A DNA stretch of 64,000 nt from Physcomitrium patens. Lineage: Eukaryota; Streptophyta; Bryopsida; Funariales; Funariaceae. The notes below the pieces were generated by a model, which saw nothing but the letters and a program-made list of their open reading frames with translations, searched no databases and was not told where the DNA came from. Made by a program: the position numbers and the translations under genes. Shown here piece after piece: positions 23,161 through 36,680 of the stretch. The stretch lies in assembly GCF_000002425.4 (NCBI RefSeq), contig NC_037261.1:8298701-8362700 (forward strand), read 5' to 3'. How positions within the stretch are numbered: position 1 is the stretch's first letter; each line of letters starts with the position of its first letter.

Positions 23161-23609
23161 TGGAAAGTGCAAGTTTTTCTCGTCCACCACCATTCGTGGA
23201 ATTGTGTATGTGTGTTTTTTATTACATATGATGGGAATCGTTTCGGGGAATGCTGCTCAGAGCAGGGCCATTAGATGGATCTTCTGGTGCTTGGAGAGCG
23301 TGATAGAGTTTCGGAGTTGTTTTAGAGATGGGCTTCGAGTGGGATATCATGTACAAGGTTTTTGAGGTTTCTGGATTCGTTGCTGCAGTGTAGGATCGTT
23401 TGAAGAGGTGGTTGTGAGTTGGGAGGAGTTCACAATTGTGTTGTGAGGATCGGGTGTGCTGTTGGTTTTTTTTTGATTGTGGGTCTTATCGTGTTTTTTT
23501 TTTCCCCTTTTTTTGTATATTTGTTTATTTTTTTGTTTGTGTTTTTTTGTTTTTTTGAGGGTGGGTTTATTTTGGAGTTTTGGGATCGCCTCCGCAGAGT
23601 TGTGTTTTT
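23161..23609 (+). promoter_or_regulatory. Probable 5' leader of the GT8 gene
   Basis: T-rich, stop-containing DNA just before the start codon, with long pyrimidine runs at 23467-23560. It is inferred to be the 5' UTR from position and composition only. Confidence 0.35.
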
Positions 23610-26351
23610 ATGCCAGACTACCAGCCTTACCCTTCGCTAGCCATGCGGAGGCAGCCGAGGCCGTTGTCGGATGAGGAGGCCAGGCGGACTCGCACTATTC
23701 GGTCCGACTTGGAGCCTGCGCCTCAGCCGCGGCCCGCCTTCACGTATCTCGCTGTCTTTCTGTTGTGCGGGTTCGTGGCGCTGCAAATGTACCCCTCCAC
23801 GCATTGGCGCCACCCTCAAGACAAACTGAAGAGGTGGATCCGGCATGAGAACCCGAAGACTGTCCCAGCCTCTGGGTCAGATTCCTTCCACAGCAGCTCG
23901 GATGAGGTGCAAGCACAGCAGGCGCAGGACTTAGCCTCGCAAGAGGCTGATTCCAATACTCTCGATGTAATGTTTCATTACTCAAGGGCTATGCGATAGA
24001 TTTTAAGCTTGAAACATATCTGAGTACACATACCTTACAATCCACATTGTAATTGAGAAGGAGCGAAGTTCCCCATTTGAGTTTGAGAATTTTGACCTGT
24101 GGATGGACTCATGAAGGCTTATGGGCTTGTCACTCATAGATTGTAGTTAGTAGGTTTTTCTTTTTTTCTTTTTTCTTTTTTTTTTGGTTTAATTGTATGC
24201 TCATAGTCAAGATCCTTCAATGTATATGTGTGCCGGACTGAAATAAGGAATGACCGTAATCCAATTATAGATGGCACGGCAGACTTTTGACGGAAAATGA
24301 TGATTTTGGTGCCAAGCTTTAGAAATTTGAGTGCAGACCCATTCTTTCTTGCTGGTCAACAATATTGAAGCAAAATCTGGCGACTGTAAAATACCTTGCT
24401 CCTGATCCGCCGTGACAGTCTCTAGGTTCACAATTTTCGCAGGATGAGAAGCACGACAACAATACTTTAGCTTTCCTAAAGAAAGCAGGCGAGCAGGTTG
24501 TGCACATCTTTGTGAGCACCGATGGAACTGACTTTCGGCCTCTCGCTGTGCTCGTGAATTCCTCCATCTCCAATGCTGTGTGAGTTCCCTCACAGCTATT
24601 GCTAATGCAGGTCTTGTATAACCTATTGTTACTTGTGTATGTGATAGCGTGGACAAGTGCTAAGTTTTTCAATTGTGAATGGACATGATTCCTTCGACAA
24701 TCATTTTCAGTTCTAGTTCTTGAATCTAATGTGAAGAAACTAACCAATATATCGCTTGTTGGAAACAGGAACCCAGAACGTCTGCATTTTCATCTAGTAC
24801 TGCCCCCAAGCCTTCGCCTCAGAGCAAAACATTTGGCCGCTTTCTTTCAAAAGACCAAGATCGAAATAGTGGGGTATATTTGAAACCCCTTTCCTCAAGG
24901 ACACCCCAATTTTGGTAGCATTTGCGTATTTATACGTTTTTGAACGGTGATTTTATGTTTACATGTGTAAAGTTATTTACTTTTACTTTTGTTGTAGATA
25001 TGGAATTGAAAGCATTATGTGTCTCATTGTACAGTGACACTATTGACTTCGAAGACATGAAGAAACATATGACGTTCTGGAATAACAGTGAGGCAGAACC
25101 GGAGCCACAGAGCATGTACAGCTTCGTTCCTTTTCTATTGCCTCAATACTTCAAAGATGTTGGCAGACTCATTTACCTCGATGCTGATGTAGTAGTTAAG
25201 GTATCCAAGTTGTACTTCAACTTCCTGGTGCTTTTATGTTGAACTATTCCTATTGAGAAGGCATTCAAAGCAAATCTATACGAAGATATGTGCATGTTAG
25301 GTCTAGCAGTTGACTTAGAAGCTGGTCTACCATGGCCTGAACTGTTCCGGACATATTTCTACGGCGTTTTCACTTTGATCGTCATTGGACGCGAAAAAAA
25401 ATTTATGACTTGTAAGAAATTAGAGATCTTGAATGGCACCATCGTTCTTCTCTGATGATTATTCCATTGAATGTTTCTCTGAGTTACAATATTAATTTTG
25501 CAGGGTAATATCGAGGAGCTAATGCACATTGATCTCGAAAATAAGGCAATAGCCGCAGTGGAAGACTGTTCTCAAAAGCTTGAGACTTACTTTGATTTGG
25601 ACCGATTAGCAAAGATCCAGGCTCGACCTGAGAAGCCTGCTTGGGTTCCGGCTGAGCCCATCAATCCCAACGCTTGTGGGCTCAACGAAGGTGTGCTTGT
25701 GATTGATACCAACCCGTGGAATAAGCAGCAGGTGACAAAGGCTATTTTTTGGTGGATGGACGAGTTTCGAAGCGCTGATTCAGCACTCTACAAGTACGTT
25801 TCAATCTGAAATCCCGCGTGTATAAAGCAGAAAATAGATCCTACAAGATTTTGACGAGACACATTTGCACTATTCTCCTTAATTCAGTAAGTTTTGTGAC
25901 TGAGATTCCTAACATTTCATGTCAGCAAGAGCGTTGAAAGGATTTACTTGAACTGTCTTACTCATACGTTTAATTTTTTTGGTATTATAGGCACGGGTTT
26001 TCGCAACCACTTTTCTTATTGGCACTCTACGGAAGATACAAGAAATTAGACTCACCGTGGAACGTCCGTGGGCTTGGACGCAACGTGTTCAGTGATCATG
26101 AAAGAGAATACTTGGAAAGGAAATATAACCACAAGCCCGACAGAAAGCCCTTCATCTCTCTGGATGCGGATACTGCAAAGATTTTGCACTACAATGGCAA
26201 GTTTAAGCCGTGGAAACGGGTCAGGCCAGTTGGAGCATCCGCAGACGTAGTCTCACGCTGTGGGTCGAAAGGGATTGAGTGTGCTAAGCTCTGGTGGGAG
26301 TATCTCGACCCTGTTACTGATGCCATTCTGAGGAACGACGATGATCTTTGA
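23610..26351 (+). CDS. Family 8 glycosyltransferase, type II membrane protein
   Basis: Six exons join in frame: 23610-23966, 24443-24579, 24769-24873, 25035-25200, 25504-25793 and 25991-26351 (471 residues). The start is the first ATG (MPDYQPYPS); the next Met, eleven codons on, is also possible. A basic N-terminus and one membrane segment (FTYLAVFLLCGFVALQMYP, about residues 49-67) indicate a Golgi type II protein. The catalytic part has VVHIFVSTDGTDFRPLAVLV, the metal-binding DXD in RLIYLDADVVVKGN, LNEGVLVIDTNPWN and the HYNGKFKPW signature of GT8. Plant GT8 enzymes use UDP-sugars, mainly for cell-wall polysaccharides. It resembles the GATL/LGT side of the family, but the exact donor and acceptor cannot be told from sequence. 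All splice sites are GT..AG and no lesions are seen. Confidence 0.9.
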
Positions 26352-27387
26352 ATTGGCACTCATATATGTCAGTAATTGTACGACTAAACTTGGCTAAGAG
26401 TGTAGATTAATTCTGAGCTGATTTTGTTGTAAGGAAGATAGTACATATTTAGGAAGCCTGGAATATCTCGTCATGGATTTGTCTGATGACGCCAGTAGCT
26501 TAGCCATAGCTCCTAACACTTCTCATTAGTAAATTTCATTTATGGAAGAGGGATGGTGACGACTTTCGATTACATAGGAAGACATTGTGCGGATTATCGA
26601 GGGCGTATTCTGTTTCTTGTGGCACACAGAACACAACTGCAGCTGTGTACCCGAGTCGCGTCAAATGAGCTCTTCAGAGAGGTTGGCAATAGATTTGTAA
26701 TGTAGGTGAAATATGCATGACGACTCCATGCGAGAATTTGGGTAAACTGTAGAATAGAAAAACATGTGCCCCAGCACTGATTGTACTTGCTGCAGCCTCT
26801 GCATCAGATAACTGTCTAGAGAGCTGCATGAATTTCAGTCGATACCCTCTGTACTAGGAAAAAAGATTAAGAACATGCAATCAAGTAAAAGAAATTCAAA
26901 CTTAGTTCAATCCAAATTTTTGTTGAAGAAATGCATTGGGTAGTGACCGTCAAGCGATGATGAATAGGAACCACCAATTAGAGACCCTTTTTACAAGCAC
27001 ATTTGCATTTATTCAGTTCACTCATAGTGAAATCTACTACCAAATCCTTAACAACGCCCAAAATCCTGTTTGGAATACCCCTTGACGGAGTTCATGCAAA
27101 GGAGGCTCCCTTGAAGCCACAGGACAGCCTGCAAGACGATGATGAAATACAACTCGTCGCAATTGCAGTCCAAGCAGCGTGAGGAGATCGACGAAGATGA
27201 GAATATTCCCTCCCGCGGGGGCGGTGAAGCTGTGCTCCGTGTTTTCCATCCATCCAAATCCTGTGCTGGTGGGTGATAACGCAGCCCTCAACTTCGAAGT
27301 TGGAGGGAAGTGGAAGAACATCGACACGAGAATCGAGTGTCGGTCTTGCAGCATTAGGTGATGCGAGGTTGATTTTGTTTGCTGATT
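26352..27387 (+). other. GT8 3' region and DUF1995 upstream region
   Basis: The first part is probably the GT8 3' UTR. From about 27060 the DNA is GC-richer and includes a short upstream open frame starting ATG 27139 (MMKYNSSQLQ, about 50 codons), ending before the DUF1995 start. No known domain is seen. It may be part of the 5' leader. Confidence 0.4.
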
Positions 27388-28434
27388 ATGGCGAACCCAA
27401 ACTCACTGCTGCCTCGACTGAACGGTGCAAGTGGAGAATTCGTATGTTGGGTCCAACCCCGGCCGTGTATTTTGCAGTGTAGGAAACATCTCAGCCATAG
27501 CCTTAGACCTTATGAGCGCATTTCGAGTAGACAAGGATCATCGCTATGGTCTCCAGCAATCTCGTCGGGTTGGAGTTCCTCAACATTACCACAGCTAGGG
27601 AGAGCAATCAACGTGGGGATAAGATGCAAGGGCGCGAGCGGAGGCGATGTCCCGCCGGAGAGCAGGGAGGAGGCAATTGAGCAGGCTGCGGGGTCGGTTT
27701 CAGCCTTATTGGTGAAATCGCTGAAGCGGCAAGGTCCGACAACAGTGAAGCAGCGGAAAGAGCAGCGGCAAGTGAAACTACGGGTAGAAATTCCTGTTCT
27801 AGATGATTCTCCCTCCTCACTTATTTCTCTCACCCTCGAGCTCTTGTCAGCTCTTTTCAACGGGAAGCGAGAGGCTCCATCCGTGGCGGTGTTCCTTTCG
27901 GGCGAGTCGGCTGTAGTCTTAGCTCGAGAGAAATATGCCAACAGCGGGATTTCCAGTGTCAATAGGTTTTGTAATATACAGGCTGAATGTGAAGTTCCTG
28001 GAGATGAGTCCGTCATTGTGGTTGCGGGTGCGAGGTTTGAGGATGTTGCTTGTTTGCAAGAGCTGGCAAGAAACGTGACTCCAAGGCCGATTGTTGTCCT
28101 GAATCCTGAATGGTCACCCGAGGACGAGAAAGATGCGAAGTGGGGTGCTTTGCTGACATCTTTCGAAACAGCTTACGCGTTTCTCCCCCTTGCTATTCAA
28201 GGTTTCTTTAGTAAAACGGAGGGGGCGGTACTCAAAAATGTGCAAAGTGGAGCTCCAGGTGGAAGACCATGGCTTATCTTTCTCAAAGAGGATGGTAAAT
28301 TTACACGTCTTAGCAGTCTCCAGCGTAAACCTGGCCCCGCAGAACTGGAATCTGCATTATACAATGCCATGGCAGCCAACTCTCCCATGACAAAATCCAT
28401 CAAATTCCTCCGTGGACTCGTCTCAAAAGAATGA
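27388..28434 (+). CDS. DUF1995-domain protein, probably chloroplast-targeted
   Basis: Single-exon gene of 348 residues starting MANPNSLLPRLNGAS. The first 70 or so residues are rich in Ser and Arg with few acids, consistent with a plastid transit peptide. The rest matches the layout of plant/cyanobacterial DUF1995 proteins: a helical start with REEAIEQAAGSVSALL, then LRVEIPVLDDSPSSLISLTL, VAVFLSGESAVVLAREKY, VIVVAGARFEDVACLQELA, PIVVLNPEWSPEDE and RPWLIFLKEDGKFTRL. The family includes LPA3, which helps assemble photosystem II, but others are uncharacterised, so no precise role is claimed. The lack of introns contrasts with its neighbours. It lies about 1 kb downstream of the GT8 gene on the same strand. 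Confidence 0.8.
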   Translation: MANPNSLLPRLNGASGEFVCWVQPRPCILQCRKHLSHSLRPYERISSRQGSSLWSPAISSGWSSSTLPQLGRAINVGIRCKGASGGDVPPESREEAIEQAAGSVSALLVKSLKRQGPTTVKQRKEQRQVKLRVEIPVLDDSPSSLISLTLELLSALFNGKREAPSVAVFLSGESAVVLAREKYANSGISSVNRFCNIQAECEVPGDESVIVVAGARFEDVACLQELARNVTPRPIVVLNPEWSPEDEKDAKWGALLTSFETAYAFLPLAIQGFFSKTEGAVLKNVQSGAPGGRPWLIFLKEDGKFTRLSSLQRKPGPAELESALYNAMAANSPMTKSIKFLRGLVSKE

Positions 28435-30228
28435 TATCCTGATTACACCATCTTTGCAGGTTTTGACCATCTCATCTGTTTGTCTATGCCTACGCTTGTT
28501 TCAAAGTTAATTGTCTTGAAGGTCTGCGATGCCTTACTCAGTGCGGGATTGCATGCTTATCCCTCGAAAGGCATGCCCTACCTACGATGCTCTTGTAGTA
28601 ACTCCACACGACAGTGTATAGCTTGATTATGCATGTATGTCTATGCTTTCGACGGTACCTCTCATCAACTCCTACAAACTCTTCCTGGCAAGAAGAGATT
28701 TTCTACCTCAAGGAACCAGCTGCAGTCAGCCGTTATCAAACTGTACCAGGTACAACTATCCATCTCCAACTCGTACCTTTGCAGACTTCGAAAGCATTAC
28801 CACAATCACTGCAGTTGGGCATGAGCAGCAATTGTTACTGAGCTGATATCGCAGGCTTCTGCATGGTAGTAACCTCTTGTGAATTCCTTCATGTGTGGCT
28901 TCCAGTTATTGATGTTCCGCAATTCCTGGCATGTGTTGAATATTTCGCTGTTTGCATGGTAAGCTCGGAATCAATGGAGAGACGCATAAAATTAGAATCA
29001 GGTCAGTTGGGTCAAGATGGGAAACCATGAGTTATATTGCACTTGTGAGGCAATGTTGACAAGTGAAATGGCAGGATTTTCTCTAACACTGGTGAAGCTG
29101 GAGACTGATTTCTGTTTTGTTTGCAATGCTTTGGACAAGATTTTGCTTCAAGGCTTTGACAGTCGAAAGCAAGCAGTGTTCTTCATTCTCATTCTTTGTG
29201 GTAAACCCATTCTATGTAGAAAAGTCCGGAATAATAGGATTCATATGCCTTAATATTTATGAGAGATCGATTGTGATTCAAATTGAATACAGTGAACTTT
29301 CTGAATTTCAAAGATAAAATGAGAGTTTTACCTTAAAATTTGGTAGATTCAAATACAGTGATTTTTTTTAACAGATTTCTAATCCTCTTCCAATCTCCTC
29401 TTTCCAAAAAATAATCAAGTTCAAATTCTTCACAATACTATACCTCACACCAAACAATCCAAAAGCAGGTCTCTAGTACAACCAACATGATACTTGGAGA
29501 GGTAGTTTTGTGATTGGTTTCCAAAAAAATTGTATCCAAAATCACTCATAAATATGTTTTTGGTTAAATGAGGCTTAAAATTTAAAATATATCATTTAAA
29601 ATTTATCTAATTAAGCAAATATGGAGATGAGGTCGTTTACTTTAAATTAGTTAGCATGATTTAAGAACAGTATACATTTAAGGGATACTTATGAAACTTA
29701 TACACCAAACAATGATTGAAAAAAAATTAATTAAATTTTCATTTCGGATGATTTCAAAAAATTGAAACATCTTATTATAAAAGTTTTGACCAAAATAAAG
29801 CATTCTTAATTATAATATGCAATTGAATACAATAAAGGAAATAATTTTTTAAAAAACATAATAGTTGTGTTTTGAATGATGTATTAAAAAGTCAAATCAA
29901 CACTAATTAAATCTTTTATGAAGCTTAAAGCTTCTATTGTAGGACTTGATAACATAATAAAAACATTATAAAAATTCAAGAACCACAAAACAAAAGTTCA
30001 AATAATATCTGTAAATATATCTATAGTGTGATAAACTTAAAATGTTTTAAATATATATTATTGTTTACTTGTGATTATAGTGTAAAAGATTAAATGCTCA
30101 AAGGTTTACTCTAAAATATAAAAAGACAAAAACACACTAGTTAAAAAAATTATAACATAAATTTTAGATTTTATATTTCTGATTTCTTTGTAATTTTTTT
30201 AATAATAGACCATATAATAACTAGAAAT

Positions 30229-30278
<50 letters not shown>

Positions 30279-32100
30279 AAAAAATGTATACTAATATGTA
30301 AAAAAGATCTACACAAGAAATCAAATAATAGTAATCTAATTACATACTTTTTGTTATTAAATTTTATATAAATACAATATTATGATGATTAATACATGTA
30401 TCTATTTTTAATGTTACATGTTTAAGAATAAAATGATATCCTATTTTTAATATATGTATAATAATCTACTGCAAGTTATGCATGTAATTTTTATATTTTA
30501 ATTTTTTACTTGAGTTAATTAAAACATGCAAAGGCCCTTCTAATGTAGGACATTGGAAATTTTGTCGTACATTGGTAAAATAGAACACAACTTGTCTTAC
30601 TTGGCTTATATCAAATTTAATATAGGACACAAATGAATGTGAAGGTGAATAGAGCTACATAAGAAAGGCAACAATGTATTTAAAGCTTAAAAAACTACTT
30701 TTTGTTGTCATGTAATTGGAATCTTATAACTATGAGTTTAAAAAATATTTTCATATTTTCTTAATGAAGAACATAGTTTTTGATGATTTTATGACAAATG
30801 TCCTACATTAAAAAAATTGTCCTTCATTACAACGACTTGCATATGCACACATGCATCAAACATAAACTGTTTTAATTTGTAATTAAAAAAATATACATGT
30901 ATACAAGTAAAATATGAGCTAATTTTTAAAGATTTTATTATAAATATATGATGCTACATACAAGATTTTAGTATTTACTTATGTAACTTGTTATAAAATA
31001 TTATTATCATATTATTAAAAAGTTGATTAGTATGCTTAACTTCTTTATTACAAGTTGTAGTTATGATTGTTTATTATTGTTTACTCTTTAATTTAATGAA
31101 TATTTATATCCATCCTACTGATCATGCCATTGTGTGTACATCTTCTATTTTAGAATTTAATGTTGTATGTAACAAAAATTTTGTCGATTTTATCTTCTTC
31201 TTTTTTCTTGAATATTTTAAACAATCAAGGTAGTGTTTTACTTTTATAAAACTTTAAGAGTAACATTATAAAATTTCTAGTAAGATGTTTTTTTATTAAA
31301 TTATTACAAGCAGCATGTTTTGTACCATTCCCATCACAATACACAAAAATACTTAAAGTAAATGAGCTAAAAATGCAAGATTTGTTTTTAGAATATCAAT
31401 AAATAAATAAATGAACCTACACTATTATTTCAAAATATCACTTCTTTTTTGTTACTTATATGTATCTTTATGTAGAATTATAGTATATATATAATTTTAA
31501 GATTATTAATATAAATTTAAAATTATATTGATACTATTTAATCTCTTATTATACGAAATAATTAATAATATGATTAAAATTAAAATTAAAGTTTATTATC
31601 TTATTAAACACAATGTTTTAATTATGTACATATACTTGCAAATCTTGTAGAATTTGAAATCGTACTCCTAATATTTCAACACAATGTTTTTATTTTTTTT
31701 ATTTTTTTAATGTCAAATAAGAATTCATCGACAAAGATAAAATCCACTGATCCTCAATTGAACCACTTCTCTTCAACTCTTTCTATCCATCATTTCTTTT
31801 ACTTCAATTCTTGCTATATATATATATATATATATATATATCATTCACTAAAGAGAATTGCTCCACCACCAAGTCCATCTCATACAAGAGTTTCATATTA
31901 TGTAAGGCAAAGAGAGGAAAAAAAGTGTGGGGGCTCATCTCTTGCAATTCTCTTGTGGTAAAAAAAAATTAAAAAAATTAAAAAAATAAATGACACTCAA
32001 AACCCCCCTCCCTTGTTTGCGAATTGGCTAACTGGGTACTTGACCCCTAAATAAGACTAGAATAGTACATAATGTGCACAACTGAAATATTATAATGTAT
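28435..32100. other. Long intergenic region, AT-rich after 29330
   Basis: 28435-29320 is gene-like in composition and probably includes the DUF1995 3' UTR. 29330-32100 is very AT-rich with dense stops on both strands. I see no transposon coding motif, RNA gene or long repeat other than the simple repeats listed. Confidence 0.5.
30230..30274. repeat. Compound (TA)n(GA)n microsatellite
   Basis: About nine TA units followed by thirteen GA units and a short A run. Confidence 0.9.
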
Positions 32101-32720
32101 AGTATCCCCTTCCTGGAGCGTAGGCAGCAATGAGTTGTTGTCTAAGGGTCCACCATAGAAGACAATACAAGATACACAATTGGGAAAATTGCTTGCATTT
32201 CCCGTTGATTGCTAGCTTGCTAGCCCATGAGCATTGTGGCATTTCGCAAATGGAATCAATGATATGTATGCTTCACACACGGCGTTGCAAAGCAACAGCT
32301 TCAGGGAAAGAATCCGGGGACGAGGAGGCGGATCTCCGGGGAAGGCAGAAGGCGTATTCATCGCATGCGGCACACACATGTAGCAAAAGCGCCTTTTCGT
32401 CATGGCCTCGATGCACGAGCCTCACAGGATATATTGCCTCACGGCACTGCAACGCCATCGGATCAGCCTGCACTCATGGGTCCACTTCGGCTGCAGATTG
32501 CATCATTTATGATACAAGTTTCCAAAGGTTCCACTTTGATGTTCGCATAAAACCTGCTTAACTCACCCTCTTTTGTCTTGTCTTCAATCACAACGTTGAA
32601 AAGTATTCACAGAAATGCAGTGATGTTGTGCTCGGGGAATGAGTTACCAGTTTGGAAACTTATTAGTTCTCGTTTCACTTAGTCATCCAGCTCGGCCACC
32701 GTGTTAACCTGAAAATGGAA
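32101..32720. other. GC-richer segment, unassigned
   Basis: Composition rises to that of genes, and an open frame of 143 codons runs at 32130-32561 (+), but it has no recognisable domain and no clear splice partners. It may be the distal end of the - strand gene remnant on its right. Confidence 0.3.
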
Positions 32721-35700
32721 GAATCGAATTTTGGATTCGAGGATAAGAAAAGGTAGGAATTTGGTCCGGGGCCTTTGGTTGCCCGTTCTGCTGCAGTGCT
32801 CTCACACAGTGATCCTTCGTTTTGCCGCTAGGATCGACAATACCCAAGACTATTGTCGAGGTTTATGGAACTTCTTTCCAGTTTCAAATAGTGCCGAAAC
32901 GGATTCGCAGATCCAGGGAGTGCCTTAGCTGGTTTCTGCACCATTGTCATCGACCATTCTGAAGAAACCGGTTCAGACTTGCTCACGGAGTGAGCTGAGC
33001 CCGAACGGTGACCTCATAGGTTGTGGTGCAGGTCAAGTGGTGAATGATCTGTGGGCACTCCCGCAAGTTGAGGTTGGACTTTGCATGCTGATGACGTGAG
33101 ACGCGAGCCAATCTACCGAGTCATTGCGATGGGTCGATATTCCACTACACCTTCTGGCTTTGAAGGGCAGGATAGCACCTGCTCTCCGCTGATTCAGTAC
33201 CCTTGGATCTAGAAGCAGAACTGAAATCTGGAATCTTTGCATCTGTATTAATGTGCGACTAGCGGACTGTTGCTTTGTGCATTGTATCCTTATGAACAAA
33301 AGTTGGAATGTAGGATGAGCTGCCTAGGGATAGGGATCTGTGGAGTACAAGACAGTGCAGGCGATGATGGAGAGTTTCTTCAATGCTTGCATTTCTCATT
33401 CATGTTCACTACAAACCCTGCAGCTGTACCCCCCCCCCCTTCTACCTTGAAGGTTTAGGTCATAGATGTGTCACTCTCTGCAGGGGGTGCAATCGTTCCA
33501 TGTCACTTAGTGGTGATGCAATCTAATGCTCTAACCCCTCGGAAAATGTCTGAGCTATTCATGTATGTGTGTAAGAATTTGAGTGTTAACCGGTGCGTAA
33601 TTGGAAAAACCTCTTGTGATCCCTGCATGATCTCCTTCAAGCCACTCTTCTAGCCCAATGCATATTCCCTACAGCTTCAAGCATACCTGATCGCTCTTCT
33701 ATACATTCACTGCGTTTGATTGACTTCCTCAGAGTTTCGTGTCTAATATTCAGGTCTAATCGACAACAAAGAACGAATCTCAGGAATGAGGTGGAATTTG
33801 GGTTGTAAAGTGGGACTGAAGTATTGGACCAAATGTAGACCAACTTCATTCTCTCCATTTTGGTTCCTGCCAAGTTGCAATCTAATCCACCGTATCCACT
33901 TTGTCAAGGAGTAGATCAAGATTAAGACACAATGTGAATTCTTGTATGTAAGCTAGGACAAGCTACTGTGTGCAAATAGAGACAACTGTTTAAAGCTCTC
34001 ATGAAATACTACACAGCTTCTAGTAGCTTCTTGCGGAGTGCCGGAGCTGGTTATAAGAAGCCCAGAAATCTGTAGGAGTGAATCACAACTTGGGGGGCGC
34101 TGAATTGTTCATACAAATACAGCACTTCGGCAGCTGATATTCGGAAGCAACTATTCCGTCAATGTCGGTGATACTCTGTAGCAATTTGGCTGCAACAGAG
34201 TTCAAATGAGAAACAATATAAGTGACCAGACCATTGGCATTTGCTTTAGCCTTCTGTCGCGCTCTTCAGTTGGTGCAGAACCCTCATCGTCTTCATTAAG
34301 GTCCAGTGTAGGGATTTGACAACAATAAAAGCCCACAAGTGTTGTACATGGAAATACGTAGCGTGTGAGACATGAATAATATATAGGTCAAACGGGATCT
34401 GTGGAATATTGAATCATATGTAAAGTGTCGCCTTTTAAAGTTCATGGATCGGAAGTTGAACACTGTGAAAAATTCTAGGTAAGTCTCCGATTTCCGTTTG
34501 GTAAAGGAGTTTGCCATGTGAGGCATCCGTCGCGCCTGCCAAGTTCCAGTTGTCCCAATGAAGCGATTGCTGGATGAAGGGACATGGACAAGCTCCAATC
34601 ATACTCAAGCCCTGTCCTGGAGAGTGCTCGATGGCACCAAATGGTTAACTCCGATGTCGAAGCAGCAAGAGCCGAATAGTTCCGACTTCTCCTTCGCAGG
34701 GAATGCCTGCAACTTTTAGATCTTCCTCACACACTGTTTTTCAAAAGACAGGTCCAATCGGTCATCGAAAGCGATTTCACACGGAGTGTTGGAAAACTTC
34801 ACACCCACTTTTGCGAGGGGGGTGGTGCACCTTCCAACGCTATTTTCAAGCTGGCTTTTCCTTTCTGTGAAGTGGGCAAAGATTCAGTACACCGTGGGAA
34901 CGGTCCGGGTGCTGTCGTGCTGATCATGACAATAGTGGCTGCCTGACCCGTTAAACGATTCAGCATGCACTGGCACGTGCAGAGATTGATGGCGCAGAAG
35001 CTGTCCACCACAAGTGAATGATGAGACTCTCATGGCAGTCTTCTCCAACTGCCTCTTCTGACCCATACCGGGCAGAGAGAGAGAGAAAGGAAACCCCTAC
35101 AGCGTGCAAACCGTGAGCCATTGCACACCCTCCACCTCAAGTTTTGTGCCTTGCAGTTCAGTCAATCTAGAGGAATTGGCTGGACTCACCTACGCCGAAT
35201 CTGTGCCCAGAAACTCTTCTATATTATGCGTCAGGGTGCCTCTTTTTTTTATCCTTTCACCAGCACTGCTAATTTCGAAGATTCTAACGTAAATTTTAGG
35301 GTGGTATTACTGCAAGTTACATTCTATTGCTAACGATTGCGTTCTCACCATGAACACATCGTTGCTCCAACATCTGTTCGATGGTTTGCCCAATAGAGAG
35401 ACCAAACAGAGGAATCCTTTTGAGGGCACATGATCGATTCATTGCAACCATTCCATGCACGAGATCTGCTGGGTGGGATTAGAGATAATAAACAGTGGAA
35501 AAAGCTTGCACTAGGATCTGATACTCTTGGAGTTCAGATCTCTAGAGGAGCCTAGGTTGGAGCGCAAGGGCTAAAATAGGCTGCAAAATCCTGGATCTCC
35601 ACCAAGTGATAATGCAGACAAACCGACTGCCCATGCGGCGCTCCAGTGCGCTTGCCCAGAACTCTGCAGACTGACGAATGTAAGAATTATCCAACAACTC

Positions 35701-36420
35701 TGCGACTATTGACAGTTGTACACTAAGTTCACCAAGTACCGACACAAACTTGAAGAGAGGAATCAAAATGCAGTGCCATCGGAGTGAGGATTCTTTCGAA
35801 ACGCAGGTATGTCCAAATAGTTGTTGAGCTGGGGCGTCCAGCTCAGTCTGAACAAATCCCGAAAGAACAAAACCAGCGTCATTGAGGGTTATATTTGAAG
35901 TGCAATTGCCGTTATCGAGCAAGTTGCAGGCTCCTCATAGTAAATGGTTTCGCGTCACCTTGCATAGTATCAACGAACTGGTCTTCACGGGGTCCTCGTC
36001 CACCAGGCAAGTGGTGGCTACCCACGCTCGTATACAGACCAGGCCCATGATTTCTGCAGTTCCAAATATCAGGACACGCTTTCAGCGGCATTCAATCGCC
36101 TCATGCCTGACAAGTGACATGTTGCCAGAAAATGGCGAGGGATCTACAAAGATGCACACTTGGGCTTCCCATCGATTCTTCAACTCGAAGCCCAATAAAC
36201 ACGATTCGTTGAACAGAATGTGTGATCAAATTCAATATCCACCTCACTTCACATCTCTCCTCGTTGACAGATCCTTAATCGTAAGGAAAACCATTGATTC
36301 TAGTGCAAGTTTTCGACTACGACTTCCAAGACTAAAAAATCGATTTCACGGGTCCCAGGAATGTTGGGCCAATTTAAGAACATAGGAGAAAAAACATGTG
36401 TCCGTTTCTTATAAGAAATT
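32721..36420 (-). pseudogene. Decaying multi-exon gene of unrecognised family
   Basis: Several - strand segments read like exons with plausible splice sites but do not join cleanly. One frame from about 36180 to 35590 contains RVLIFGTAEIMGLVCIRAWV and NDAGFVLSGFVQTELDAPAQ, and is cut by two in-frame TGA codons (36084-36082 and 35937-35935), each one transition from CGA. A segment about 35468-35349 (LVHGMVAMNRSCALKRIPLF) ends at a GTGAGA donor. Others are about 34862-34740 (PCEIAFDDRLDLSFEKQ), 34700-34490 (LEYDWSLSMSLHPAIASLGQ) and 34260-34090 (GLVTYIVSHLNSVAAKLLQS), with a further coherent stretch near 32880-32730. Frames shift between pieces, for example at a T8 run near 35242. It is either a pseudogene or a fast-evolving gene that I mis-spliced. 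I could not place the family. Confidence 0.4.
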
Positions 36421-36680
36421 GCTGTCTGGGTGTATGTCTTGGAGCAAGGGTATCCCAACTAAAACTGGTGCACCCACCATACTCAAGAACAAATATATCA
36501 GTCCACATGAAAAATAGTAGGTCCTTTACCTGTTACATTGCTAGTCCGAGAGAACCTGCCTCAGATTAAAGCACTGGGACTACAATCTGCCTGCCGGAAG
36601 AGGTTGAAGCGGTCTGTAAGAGAAAAGTAGACAGCCTAACCTAACAAGCAAAATCGTTATAAAATCCTAAAGACAAATGA
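36421..36680 (-). other. Probable 3' UTR of the HARE-HTH/WRC gene
   Basis: Directly downstream of the stop codon of the gene on the - strand. No coding sequence is evident. Confidence 0.35.

Noticed and set aside
24985-25034. Alternative acceptor (ttgtag, about 24995) for GT8 exon 4
   Set aside because: Joining there leads to a TGA after 13 codons. The acceptor at 25034 keeps the frame into the DXD region.
35882-36385. 167-codon + strand frame
   Set aside because: It lies opposite the better - strand coding texture (CIRAWV, FVQTELDAPAQ) and has no recognisable features of its own.
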